From: Bacteroidota bacterium | GTDB taxonomy: Bacteria > Bacteroidota > Bacteroidia > JACCXN01 | Length of the DNA stretch: 11,008 nucleotides | Direction: 5' to 3' | Assembly (NCBI GenBank): GCA_947462515.1 | Contig: CANHPJ010000028.1 | Location: 1-11,008, forward strand | Part shown: positions 1 to 7,600 of the stretch, piece by piece | Layout: every line of letters starts with the position of its first letter | Numbering within the stretch: the stretch's first letter is position 1 | Program-made: the position numbers and the translations under genes | The notes under the pieces: model-generated | What the model was told of the DNA's origin: nothing | The model's database searches: none | The model's input: only the letters and a program-made list of their open reading frames with translations

Positions 1-36
1 TGTGTTGTTAAAGGCTAATTTGCTGACTATTAATAC

Positions 37-101
<65 letters not shown>

Positions 102-110
102 CCTAAAAAC

Positions 111-145
111 AAAAAAGCCTTTTAGATTTTCTAAGAGGCTTTTTT
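111..145 (+). terminator. Intrinsic terminator behind the tRNA fragment
   Basis: A 16-bp stem (111-126 with 130-145, one G-T wobble) around a TTT loop. The GC core is AAGCC/GGCTT and the 3' arm ends in a T-run. The A-run on the 5' side makes it potentially bidirectional. It lies 10 bases after the tRNA discriminator and was probably the original tRNA terminator. It may also shield the element from outside transcription. Confidence 0.8.
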
Positions 146-270
146 ATTTTTATGCCATACAAACGTTGAATCTTAGCGATTGTGATTCTGTTTATACTAG
201 CTGCTTTGCAAAAAAGTCTTGTTAACTTTTAAATCAATACTGAACGTGTTATGTAGCAAATATATAAAAA

Positions 271-291
271 ACTGTCAGTAAAACTGTCAGT
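271..291. promoter_or_regulatory. Left pair of 9-bp ACTGTCAGT sites, candidate integrase arm sites
   Basis: Two ACTGTCAGT copies at 271-279 and 283-291, each followed by AAA, so they form a 12-bp tandem. Each is a near-perfect palindrome (ACTG-T-CAGT). The same 9-mer pair occurs at 10755-10776 just inside the opposite end. Paired short sites at both ends, internal to the att repeat, are what arm-type integrase or excisionase binding sites look like. This role is inferred from position only. Confidence 0.6.
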
Positions 292-317
292 AAATTTGTA
301 TAAAAAGTATAGGAATA

Positions 318-713
318 TTAGATTTTCAACAAGTACAACAAAACTGTACCTAAAGTGAGTTGAATGATATAAATCACTATACTAATTCCAATTGTATATA
401 GCTTAGGATATTTAAAGCTTAAACCCTTTTTTATTATTTTTTTAACAACAAACCTTGTAAAGAAGAAGTTCAGAATAGCAGGACCAACATTCCCCATAGG
501 CACTCGACTTGAAGCCGTTATGTTCAAAATAGTCAATATTGCGAAAATTAATGGAATAGTAAAATACAAGCCCACCCTAGCTTTTTCCCAAGTCAATGGT
601 TCCTGTTCAGATAAATTATCTTTTATTTTATCTTTTTTGTAGAAAAATTTAAATAAAAAATATGCTGTGATTATCATTAAAAAAATAGGGAAAACCTCTG
701 CAATTGGATTCAT
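318..713 (-). CDS. Small multi-pass membrane protein of unknown function
   Basis: This 131-residue protein is not recognised as a member of a named family. Hydrophobic segments are at about residues 7-25, 47-66 and 105-129, with a further amphipathic or short hydrophobic stretch at 77-90. The loops between them are lysine-rich (about 26-32 and 91-103). It should sit in the inner membrane with three or four passes. It is the outermost gene at the left end, transcribed toward the att repeat, and its stop lies only 27 bp from the left pair of 9-bp sites. It is separated from the replication gene by a terminator-like hairpin and about 430 bp, so it is probably transcribed alone. It could be cargo such as an immunity, exclusion or abortive-infection protein, but nothing in the sequence decides this. 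The ATG at 713 is the first in-frame start, with no clear ribosome binding site. Confidence 0.7.
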   Translation of the reverse strand: MNPIAEVFPIFLMIITAYFLFKFFYKKDKIKDNLSEQEPLTWEKARVGLYFTIPLIFAILTILNITASSRVPMGNVGPAILNFFFTRFVVKKIIKKGLSFKYPKLYTIGISIVIYIIQLTLGTVLLYLLKI

Positions 714-1141
714 ATTTCTAGTTTTAGTTTAAAGTAAATCTAATTAATTTACCTTGAAATATAATTATATAATATCATTTTCTTTCCTGACTAACCTTTT
801 AAAGAAAACTAGTATGCATATATGAAACAATTGCAGGCTAACTAAACTAACTGATTAGAATCAATGTGTCAATCAAAACAAAAAGCCAAAAAAAAGGAAG
901 GTGTTTTTAAAAATGACATCCCCCCTCCCCTTTAAAAAACTTTAATTTCTTTTGATGGATATGTCATAGAAAATGGGGTGTAGTGTAACCCTTAGATTCA
1001 TCTGATATCTTATTTAATGTGCAATACTATCGGATTTGAACTATACTTTAGTTTTTTAGTCGATTTAGTTAAAAACCCAACAAACACAGGACTTTCAAAG
1101 CCCTGTGTGCTGAGTTTTGTTTAGCTAAGATTTTATGCCCC
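714..1141. other. Non-coding stretch between the membrane-protein gene and the replication gene
   Basis: No convincing gene is present on either strand. The left part is very AT-rich and should hold the leftward promoter of the 131-aa gene, but no clear Bacteroidota-type promoter (TTG...TAnnTTTG) could be picked out. At 903-911 and 931-940 a GTTTTTAAA/TTTAAAAAAC inverted repeat encloses a C-rich loop with a C6-T-C4 run at 920-930. The right part holds the terminator-like hairpin listed separately. The stretch could contain a small RNA, but the sequence alone does not show one. Confidence 0.5.
1084..1108 (-). terminator. Probable terminator of the replication gene
   Basis: ACACAGG (1084-1090) pairs with CCTGTGT (1102-1108), and CTTT/AAAG can pair inside the loop. 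Read on the minus strand, the hairpin lies about 33 bases after the replication gene's stop codon and is followed by a T-rich run (TTTGTTGGGTTTTT). This suits rho-independent termination of leftward transcription. Confidence 0.6.
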
Positions 1142-3292
1142 TTAGGCTACCCTCTGTGTGAGCCTATATAAACCATTTTTTTCTCTTTCAACTAGTTCTA
1201 ACTTTATAAACTTATTTAAATAAGTTGTCAAAGTACGATCACTTATTCCTAAGCTTTTAGCTATGGGTGAAATGTCCGTTCTTTTGAAAGATTTGTCATT
1301 AGGTATCCATTCTAATAACTTTTGCTCTATATTTTTAAAAGTCTTTTTTGGCTCTGCGTATTTACTAAGCATATTTATACTGTGAAGCATATATACTTTT
1401 TCAACTAAAAACATTGATGTTTCAAAGTCTTCATCTGAACAATATATTTTCGATTCATCCGACCTGAGCGCGGTGAGCACCATAGCAATTTTAAAGGCCA
1501 TTAACCCTAATCTAAAAATCACACCATAAACAGGGCTACTATAAAGTGATGAGTTATGGTTTAAGGCTTCTGTAAACCTTCTGTCTAGCTCATTCCCTTG
1601 CTCTTCAGTCATATAAAACCTTTGCTTACCATTATTCTTAAACTTATCACATAAATTAGCACTGAAGTTTGAGAATATTTCTTTTTTACTATTACTGATT
1701 TGTAATGTATAAGTACTTTTCCATTTCGGTTCAGAAGTAAATGAATAAAATAAAAACCTACTAAATAATCCATCTTCAACTGATGTAATCAGAGAATCCA
1801 TTTGATTTGGAGTTCCTGTTAATGTTAAACTAAATTTAGGTTCTGCTACTTCATTATAAACAAGATCGGTAATCCTGCTTTTTGAAATCACTTCTGAATG
1901 GAATGCTTTTCTTAATATATCAGAATAATTACCAAACTCTTTACTATTTGCATTAGTAACCGTATCTGTTTCTGTTTCACAAATGCAACCTAAACCGTCG
2001 TTATCTGCCAAATGTTTAATTAGCATTGGAGAGGTAGTATCTGCAGGTATAAAGAATAGTTTAACCTTTGGAGGAACGGGTTCTTTGATTAGTTCAATTT
2101 CTTCATCTTTAGCCTTTTTCATTTTTCTATCAAATATTCTTTTTTCTTTTGCATAAATATCTTTAGCTTCTTTGCTTAAATCTAAAAGATAATAATGATA
2201 GCAATCTCCTAGCTGTTTAGCATATTTCATACTCCCCTTGCCACTTGCAGGAGGTGCTACTATAAGACTAAAAAGGTTTGGAAAAACCACTTCATCGGAA
2301 TAATACCCGTAAACATTATAAAACCCGCCACTTAAAACAGAAAGGGCTGATGTAAAAAATACATCTCTTTCTCTTCCTTGAAAAACTTCACAAGCTTTCT
2401 TTAATGTTTGAGGTAAGGCTTCGTAAATTTTATCGGGCACAAATGGACTATTTTCTTCACCCTCTAATATTACTTTGGAAGTTTTGGAAGTTTTGGAATG
2501 GCTTCCAAATTCATTTAAATTATTTTCATATGCGCTTTTTATTACTCTTTGAACTTCATTAAATGGAAATGTATCTGAACAATAATTAGAGGCAAATGAA
2601 ATAGTATCGTTAATATCAATACCGAAACGATTGGTATTACAAGCAAATAAGTAAATAAAATTATTACGTCCCCCCTCAGCAAACTCAGCCTTATTAGAAG
2701 TAAAATCCCAAACCCACGACACATCAACCCCACTACTATCGTTAGTTTTTTTAAAGGTATAGGTTATAGCCGAATCGTTTAAATATAAGTTTGGATCATA
2801 TGATACAAAACAAAGTCTAGGAATATCTTTTACTGCCCTATCTGATTCAACACCTACTTTTTCATCGTAGTAAGCTCTAATTTGATTGAAAGTATCTGTG
2901 TGTGTCTTCAACTCTCCCCCTGCATTTATTATTACTTTTAATCCATTGCCGGATGGACTTATAAAAGCTGAGTACGTAAAGGGTATCTCAATTATTCTCT
3001 GTTTTAAACTTTCTACATCGTCGATTTTATCATAATCTAAACTTATAAGCCCTGAGTAAATCTCAATATCCTTATTTGTTCGACTTTCTTTAAACGTTCC
3101 TGATGTAGTAAATCCCGGTAGATTCTTTTTTAACTCACTTGATTTTAAGTTTTCATTTTTATTAAATAAATTTCTTATTTCTTCAATTTGTGTTTTCCAA
3201 ACACCTTCTTTAATTTGTTTTAGTATAGAACTTAAGGAATAAATTATACCCCTACTGTCTGTTACATTCTTATAAAAATTAACATTTTTCAT
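1142..3292 (-). CDS. BT4734/VirE_N-DUF3987 replication protein (primase/helicase-like)
   Basis: Probable replication initiator of the element, 716 residues from the chosen ATG. Residues about 8-180 form a BT4734/VirE_N-like domain, with DYD at 86-88, SPSGNGLK at 112-119 and IPRLCFVSYDP near 157-167; this family has been likened to primase-polymerase folds. Residues about 285-645 match the DUF3987 ATPase/helicase-like type: a Walker A-like APPASGKGS at 346-354, an acidic ETETD at 439-443, and LTGTPNQ at about 491-497, probably a sensor. A winged helix-turn-helix follows at about 651-714. The linker has a short SKTSKTSK repeat. An in-frame ATG at 3394 would add 34 aromatic and hydrophobic residues that look unlike the family, and MKNVNFYKN matches the usual family start, so 3292 is preferred. 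The iteron-like repeats upstream support a role in origin recognition. Its substrate and activity are inferred. Confidence 0.85.
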   Translation of the reverse strand: MKNVNFYKNVTDSRGIIYSLSSILKQIKEGVWKTQIEEIRNLFNKNENLKSSELKKNLPGFTTSGTFKESRTNKDIEIYSGLISLDYDKIDDVESLKQRIIEIPFTYSAFISPSGNGLKVIINAGGELKTHTDTFNQIRAYYDEKVGVESDRAVKDIPRLCFVSYDPNLYLNDSAITYTFKKTNDSSGVDVSWVWDFTSNKAEFAEGGRNNFIYLFACNTNRFGIDINDTISFASNYCSDTFPFNEVQRVIKSAYENNLNEFGSHSKTSKTSKVILEGEENSPFVPDKIYEALPQTLKKACEVFQGRERDVFFTSALSVLSGGFYNVYGYYSDEVVFPNLFSLIVAPPASGKGSMKYAKQLGDCYHYYLLDLSKEAKDIYAKEKRIFDRKMKKAKDEEIELIKEPVPPKVKLFFIPADTTSPMLIKHLADNDGLGCICETETDTVTNANSKEFGNYSDILRKAFHSEVISKSRITDLVYNEVAEPKFSLTLTGTPNQMDSLITSVEDGLFSRFLFYSFTSEPKWKSTYTLQISNSKKEIFSNFSANLCDKFKNNGKQRFYMTEEQGNELDRRFTEALNHNSSLYSSPVYGVIFRLGLMAFKIAMVLTALRSDESKIYCSDEDFETSMFLVEKVYMLHSINMLSKYAEPKKTFKNIEQKLLEWIPNDKSFKRTDISPIAKSLGISDRTLTTYLNKFIKLELVEREKNGLYRLTQRVA

Positions 3293-3475
3293 TTTAAATA
3301 AATTAATTATGTAATAAAATAAGGGTTGCCAAACCTGCCAAATCTTCCATAATAAATAGAAGACGAACCCTATTTTTAGGCAAAGTAATTCCATCTCCCT
3401 AGATTGGGATTTTTGCGAATGCCCCCTACTATTGTTCAGAAGCGATTAAGTGTTTGATTCCTTTACTTTAATTCA

Positions 3476-3496
3476 TTAGCACAAGATTTATGCTAA
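3476..3496. promoter_or_regulatory. TTAGCA-N9-TGCTAA palindrome, candidate operator
   Basis: Perfect 6-bp inverted repeat (3476-3481 and 3491-3496) with a 9-base AT-rich spacer. The centre-to-centre spacing of 15 bp is near one and a half helical turns. It lies in the non-coding region upstream of the replication gene. It could be a dimeric regulator's operator or part of the origin, but no regulator is identified. Confidence 0.35.
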
Positions 3497-3624
3497 CAGT
3501 TAGGTTTGAATTTAGAATTTCCTTATATTTGAAGTACGCAAATACAACAAAGTCAATGGATTCAGATTTCTATCTAATCTGTTGGCTTTACCTTACAAAG
3601 GTTGAATTAAAAGTTGATTTTTCA

Positions 3625-3690
3625 GGGAACGGTACTAGATCTTTTTGGGAATGATACTAGATCTTTTTGGGAACAATATTGAATCTAATT
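3625..3690. repeat. Three 22-bp tandem iteron-like repeats
   Basis: Repeat 1 (3625-3646) and repeat 2 (3647-3668) share GGGAA, then TACTAGATCTTTTT, and differ only at two positions in the middle. Repeat 3 (3669-3690) is decayed but keeps GGGAA at the start and ATCT near the end. There are no gaps between units, and 22 bp is about two helical turns, as is typical of plasmid iterons. They sit between the 293-aa gene and the replication gene. A replication-initiator binding site is the best guess, and operator repeats are the alternative. Confidence 0.6.
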
Positions 3691-3696
3691 ATCGTT

Positions 3697-4578
3697 TTAA
3701 AAACTATTTTTTAAATGATTATACGCTTCATTGTATTTATTTTCACTGTAATCTGATTTAAATTTATATGCTTTCCCAAAGTTCAAATCAAATTCTTCAA
3801 TTGAAAATTTAAAAATATATGCTAGTGATACAGTTTTGTTCATCAAGCCTTCTTTTCTTAATTTATTAACTAAAAAACTAGCTTTAGCTAGGCACTTGCT
3901 TTTTTCTTTTATGTCTACTTCAAGAAATTTAATAAATAATTCATACCCAAACAACATAAAATAATCAGGATGGGGATTTATATATTCATAATGAGAGTCT
4001 GAACTCTCAATTTGTGTTTCTGTATTTTCAGGAGGGGGGATTGTTTTTTCAAGTTGGGGCTCTAAGTTTTCAATAATTATATTATTTGAAGTTTGGGCTA
4101 ACTGTATTCTATTTTGTTTTTCTCGTAAAAATTCAATCTTTCTTTTCGAACTGTTTTTATATTCATCTAGAAACTGTTCGCTTACGAATTCCATTGCGTC
4201 TATCCTTATGTAAAAATCTAATTCTACATAAAACTTAACGCTACTATCTAATATGCTATATTGTTCAGCAATACATCTTTCTATAAAATCAGATTCTAAT
4301 GAATCAGGCACATCCTCTATATAATCTTGAAGCTGTTCTTCGTATTTTTCTATAAAATAATCAAGTTGATGAAATTTAAAATTTGACGAAAGGGTCAAGT
4401 ATAATTTATTTTCGATAAGCCTCTTAAACTGAGAAATTATTAATTGATCATCTTCGTCTTTCAAATTATCATTATAATACTTTAAAATTCGTGTCAAGTC
4501 TGCTAAGGGTTCGGTTTTAACTAATTCGCCAAAAAGATTATTTAATATGCTTCTCTGACGATTTGTAAGATTTTCCAT
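3697..4578 (-). CDS. Hypothetical protein, soluble, helical, unknown function
   Basis: The 293-residue protein is not recognised. The N-terminal two-thirds (about 1-160) is rich in charged and helical stretches (LADLTRILKYYND, FIEKYEEQLQDYIEDVPDS) and has no membrane segment. A low-complexity proline/glutamate/serine linker runs from about 165 to 195 (PQLEKTIPPPENTETQIESS). A compact C-terminal part follows (about 196-293: ELFIKFLEVDIKEKSKCLAK and a YNEAYNHLKN end). This two-part build with a flexible hinge resembles regulatory or relaxosome-type accessory proteins, but no motif supports either. It is transcribed away from mcrB, sharing a 68-bp divergent region with an inverted repeat, and toward the iteron-like repeats and the replication gene. 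It could be a regulator of the divergent operon, a replication accessory, or a defence cofactor. The ATG at 4578 is the natural start next to the divergent promoter. Confidence 0.75.
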   Translation of the reverse strand: MENLTNRQRSILNNLFGELVKTEPLADLTRILKYYNDNLKDEDDQLIISQFKRLIENKLYLTLSSNFKFHQLDYFIEKYEEQLQDYIEDVPDSLESDFIERCIAEQYSILDSSVKFYVELDFYIRIDAMEFVSEQFLDEYKNSSKRKIEFLREKQNRIQLAQTSNNIIIENLEPQLEKTIPPPENTETQIESSDSHYEYINPHPDYFMLFGYELFIKFLEVDIKEKSKCLAKASFLVNKLRKEGLMNKTVSLAYIFKFSIEEFDLNFGKAYKFKSDYSENKYNEAYNHLKNSF

Positions 4579-4598
4579 AAAAGTGCTATAAATTGCTT

Positions 4599-4621
4599 TT
4601 TATCTCTTAAATTTAGATAAA
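4599..4621. promoter_or_regulatory. Inverted repeat in the divergent promoter region, candidate operator
   Basis: Perfect 7-bp inverted repeat TTTATCT (4599-4605) and AGATAAA (4615-4621) with a 9-base spacer. It is placed midway in the 68-bp gap between the start of the leftward 293-aa gene and the start of mcrB. A dimeric regulator here could control both directions at once. AT-rich DNA makes chance palindromes more likely, so the role is tentative. Confidence 0.4.
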
Positions 4622-4646
4622 TATAAGTAGGGAAGGTTAGAATTGT

Positions 4647-7600
4647 ATGGATAAAATTTCAAAAAAAGACATAATCGACGCCATAAAAGAAATTGAAGAT
4701 AATGCTGATTTAAGAAAAGGGCGTACTTCGACCACATATGACTTAATTTACAACAACATCGCATATCCTCCCAAATTGGTAATTAGCATCGCTAATAAAT
4801 TTGCTACGGGCCAAGAATTGCGCCCTAATGATTTCCCCGGGGGAATGGACACACCTGCATTTAATTTACTTGAAAGCTTTGGTTTTGAAATCCATAAAAA
4901 AAAGGACCCTGTCAAATTTTTAATTGAAAATTATAAAAAACATATTAAAATAACAGAGCTAAAAGATGAAATATACAAATGGAAATTAATAAATGAGTTT
5001 AAAGGTAGACCAAATACCGATGCTGAAGATTTTCATCTTGAAATTAAAAGCATAAATTTTGAAAATTTGGTATATGCTATGGCAAAAGGAGTTTTAAATC
5101 ATATAGCAAAAGAAAAGCCGGAGGAGTTAAGGTTAATTTTCAAAAATCTATACGATGAGAATAAGGGTTTAGCAGAAAGGATTTTATCATTCAACGAGGA
5201 TTCCTTGAAAATATACAGAACAATGGGTGAAACAATGCCTCACCATCAAGACGAAAGGTCAATAGCAACCTATTTGACTTTTCACAACCCTGATAAGTAT
5301 ACGCTTTACAAATCTACAGTTTACAAGAGATATTGTCAATTAATTGGAATAAAGGAATCAAAAAAAAATGAAAAATACTTACACTATTTGGAATTGATTA
5401 ACGATTTGATAGAAAATTATATTAAGGTTGATTCCGAATTAATAAGCCAAGTTAAAAAAATGATCCCTGAATATTATGACGGAAAAAATCATAATTTATT
5501 AGTCCAAGACATTCTTTACCAAATGTTAGATAAAGAAAATGAAATCAATTATTGGATTTTTCAGGGCAATCCAAAAATTTATAACATGCAAGAGGCTTTG
5601 ATGACTAATTCTATTAAAACTTGGACTGTCAGCTCACATAAGGATAAAATAAAAATAGGAGATAAATTTATATTATGGCAGACAGGAAGTGACTCAGGCT
5701 GTTATGCATTAGGAGAAGTAACCTCAGAAGTAAAAATGATGAAGGAGGAAGATGAGGAAATGGACCATTATATAACCCCCACTGCTAAAATTGAAAATAA
5801 TAGAGTAGAAATTAAAATCATCAAAAATCTTGCAAATAAGCCAATATTATGGCAATCAATTAAAGATGAGGAAGTTTTTACAAATTTTAAAGGCGGAAAT
5901 CAAGGGACTAATTTTTCTTCAACTATAGATGAATATAAAGGAATGGTAAAATTAATTGAAAGCCAAAGTAATAGAAAATATTGGCTATATGCTCCGGGGT
6001 TAAATGCCTCAATGTGGGATGAATTCTATGATAAAGGAATAATGGGATTAGGGTGGGATGAAATAGGGGATCTAAACCTTTTGGGAGATAAAAGAGATAT
6101 CACTCAAACTATACAAAATATTTTAAAAACTGAAAGTAAATCATTTAATAGCGCACTTGCCAATATTGAATTTAGAGATTCTATTTCAATTGGAGATATT
6201 ATAATTGCGAAAAAAGGGCGACAAGATTACTTAGGATATGGAATTGTAACGTCAGATTACTTTTATGACGAATTAAGGGAATCATTTAAAAAATGTCGCA
6301 AAGTAGAATGGGTAAAAAAGGGAATTTGGTCTGAGCCCGAAGCTGACATTGTGCTTAAAACTCTTACTGATATTACAAAATATCCAACATATGTAGAGAG
6401 ACTAAAAAAATTAATAGGAATAGAAATGGATGAACAAACAACCAAATCATTGAAAAGAGACTTAGAACTAAATCAAATATTATATGGCCCACCGGGAACG
6501 GGTAAAACATATAGATTACAAAAAGATTACTTTAAAAGATTTACTATAAATGAATCGACTTTAACTAAAGAGCAATTTTTAGAAAATCTTGTTCAAGATT
6601 TAACTTGGTGGCAAGTTATTAGTATAGCAGTTTACGATTTAAATTCAGCAAAAGTTAATGATATACACGAACATGAATTAATTAGAGCTAAAGAAAAAAA
6701 TTCAAACACAAAATCTATACGTCCAACTATTTGGGGGCAATTACAAGCTCATACCGTTTTAGATTGCCAATATGTAAATGTAGTCGCACGAAATGAGCCT
6801 TTATTTTTCAATAAAGATCAAGAATCAAGATGGTCTATAGATAAAGTCTTATTAGAACAATTTTATCCTGAAGCATTTGAAATTCTTGTAAAAAGCAAAA
6901 ACTTTTTAGCTGACACTAATAAATCAATTAAAAATTATGAGTTTATTACTTTTCATCAATCTTTTAGTTATGAAGACTTTATAGAGGGAATAAAACCAAA
7001 GTTAGATGATAACGAAAACGATGTCTCTTATGAAATAAGAGACGGGGTGTTTAAAAAACTGTGCCTTAAAGCAGAAGCAGACCCTGCAAATGACTACGCT
7101 ATTTTTATAGATGAAATTAACAGAGGAAATGTATCAGCAATTTTTGGAGAATTAATCACTCTTGTAGAAAACGACAAGAGAATCGGATGCGTTAATGAAA
7201 TAAAAGTAAGATTGCCTTATTCTAAAACTGAATTCGGGGTTCCATCAAACCTGCATATAATAGGAACGATGAACACTGCTGACAGAAGCGTTGAGGCCCT
7301 AGATACAGCTTTAAGAAGAAGATTTTCATTTTTAGAAATAATGCCTGATTCAACTTTATTAGCTAAAGTAGCATTTAAAGGCTTCAATTTAGCTACAGTT
7401 TTAGATACCATAAATCAAAGAATAGAAGTGTTACTAGACAGAGACCATACTATAGGTCATTCCTATTTTTTAAAGCTAGAAAGTGGGGATACTAATGGTC
7501 TAAAATCTGTATTTATAAATAATATCATTCCATTATTACAAGAATACTTTTATCACGATTATGAAAAAATAGCACTTATTCTTGGGGAAGGTTTTGTTAA

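Larger units (their letters stand above)
3293..3696. other. Non-coding region upstream of the replication gene, candidate replication origin
   Basis: About 400 bp without a credible gene. It contains a TTAGCA-N9-TGCTAA palindrome, a 6-bp CAGATT/AATCTG inverted repeat around 3563-3581, and three 22-bp repeats next to the 293-aa gene. Close to the replication start, the minus strand has TTTGGCAGG followed by TTTGGCAAC (around 3327-3344), another possible short direct repeat. Together with the adjacent primase-like gene this suggests an origin plus the replication promoter. No canonical promoter could be assigned with confidence. Confidence 0.5.

Noticed and set aside
918..931. C6-T-C4 tract as a G-quadruplex on the minus strand
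   Set aside because: Only two G-runs are present, and an intramolecular quadruplex needs four.
864..935. Plus-strand 23-codon open frame (starts MCQSKQKAKKK)
   Set aside because: Too short, lysine-rich because of A-runs, and with no supporting signal.
1035..1060. T-loop-like GTTCAAATCC on the minus strand suggesting another tRNA
   Set aside because: The flanking bases do not form a T-stem, and no anticodon arm or acceptor stem can be built around it.
2542..2733. 63-codon minus-strand open frame
   Set aside because: It lies entirely inside the replication gene in another frame and is a shadow.
3490..3654. Plus-strand 54-codon open frame from an ATG at 3490
   Set aside because: It runs through the palindrome and the first iteron-like repeat, has an unremarkable composition and no ribosome-entry sequence, and looks like chance in non-coding DNA.
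3625..3690. CRISPR array
   Set aside because: The 22-bp units are directly adjacent with no unique spacers, and no cas genes are present.
3697..4578. RteC-like regulator assignment for the 293-aa protein
   Set aside because: Length is similar, but the characteristic RteC motifs I would expect (such as the YYRSG...DEKYF box) are not seen.
6263..6445. 60-codon minus-strand open frame
   Set aside because: Antisense shadow inside mcrB.
7217..7411. 64-codon minus-strand open frame
   Set aside because: Antisense shadow over the conserved MNTADRS/ALRRRF region of mcrB.
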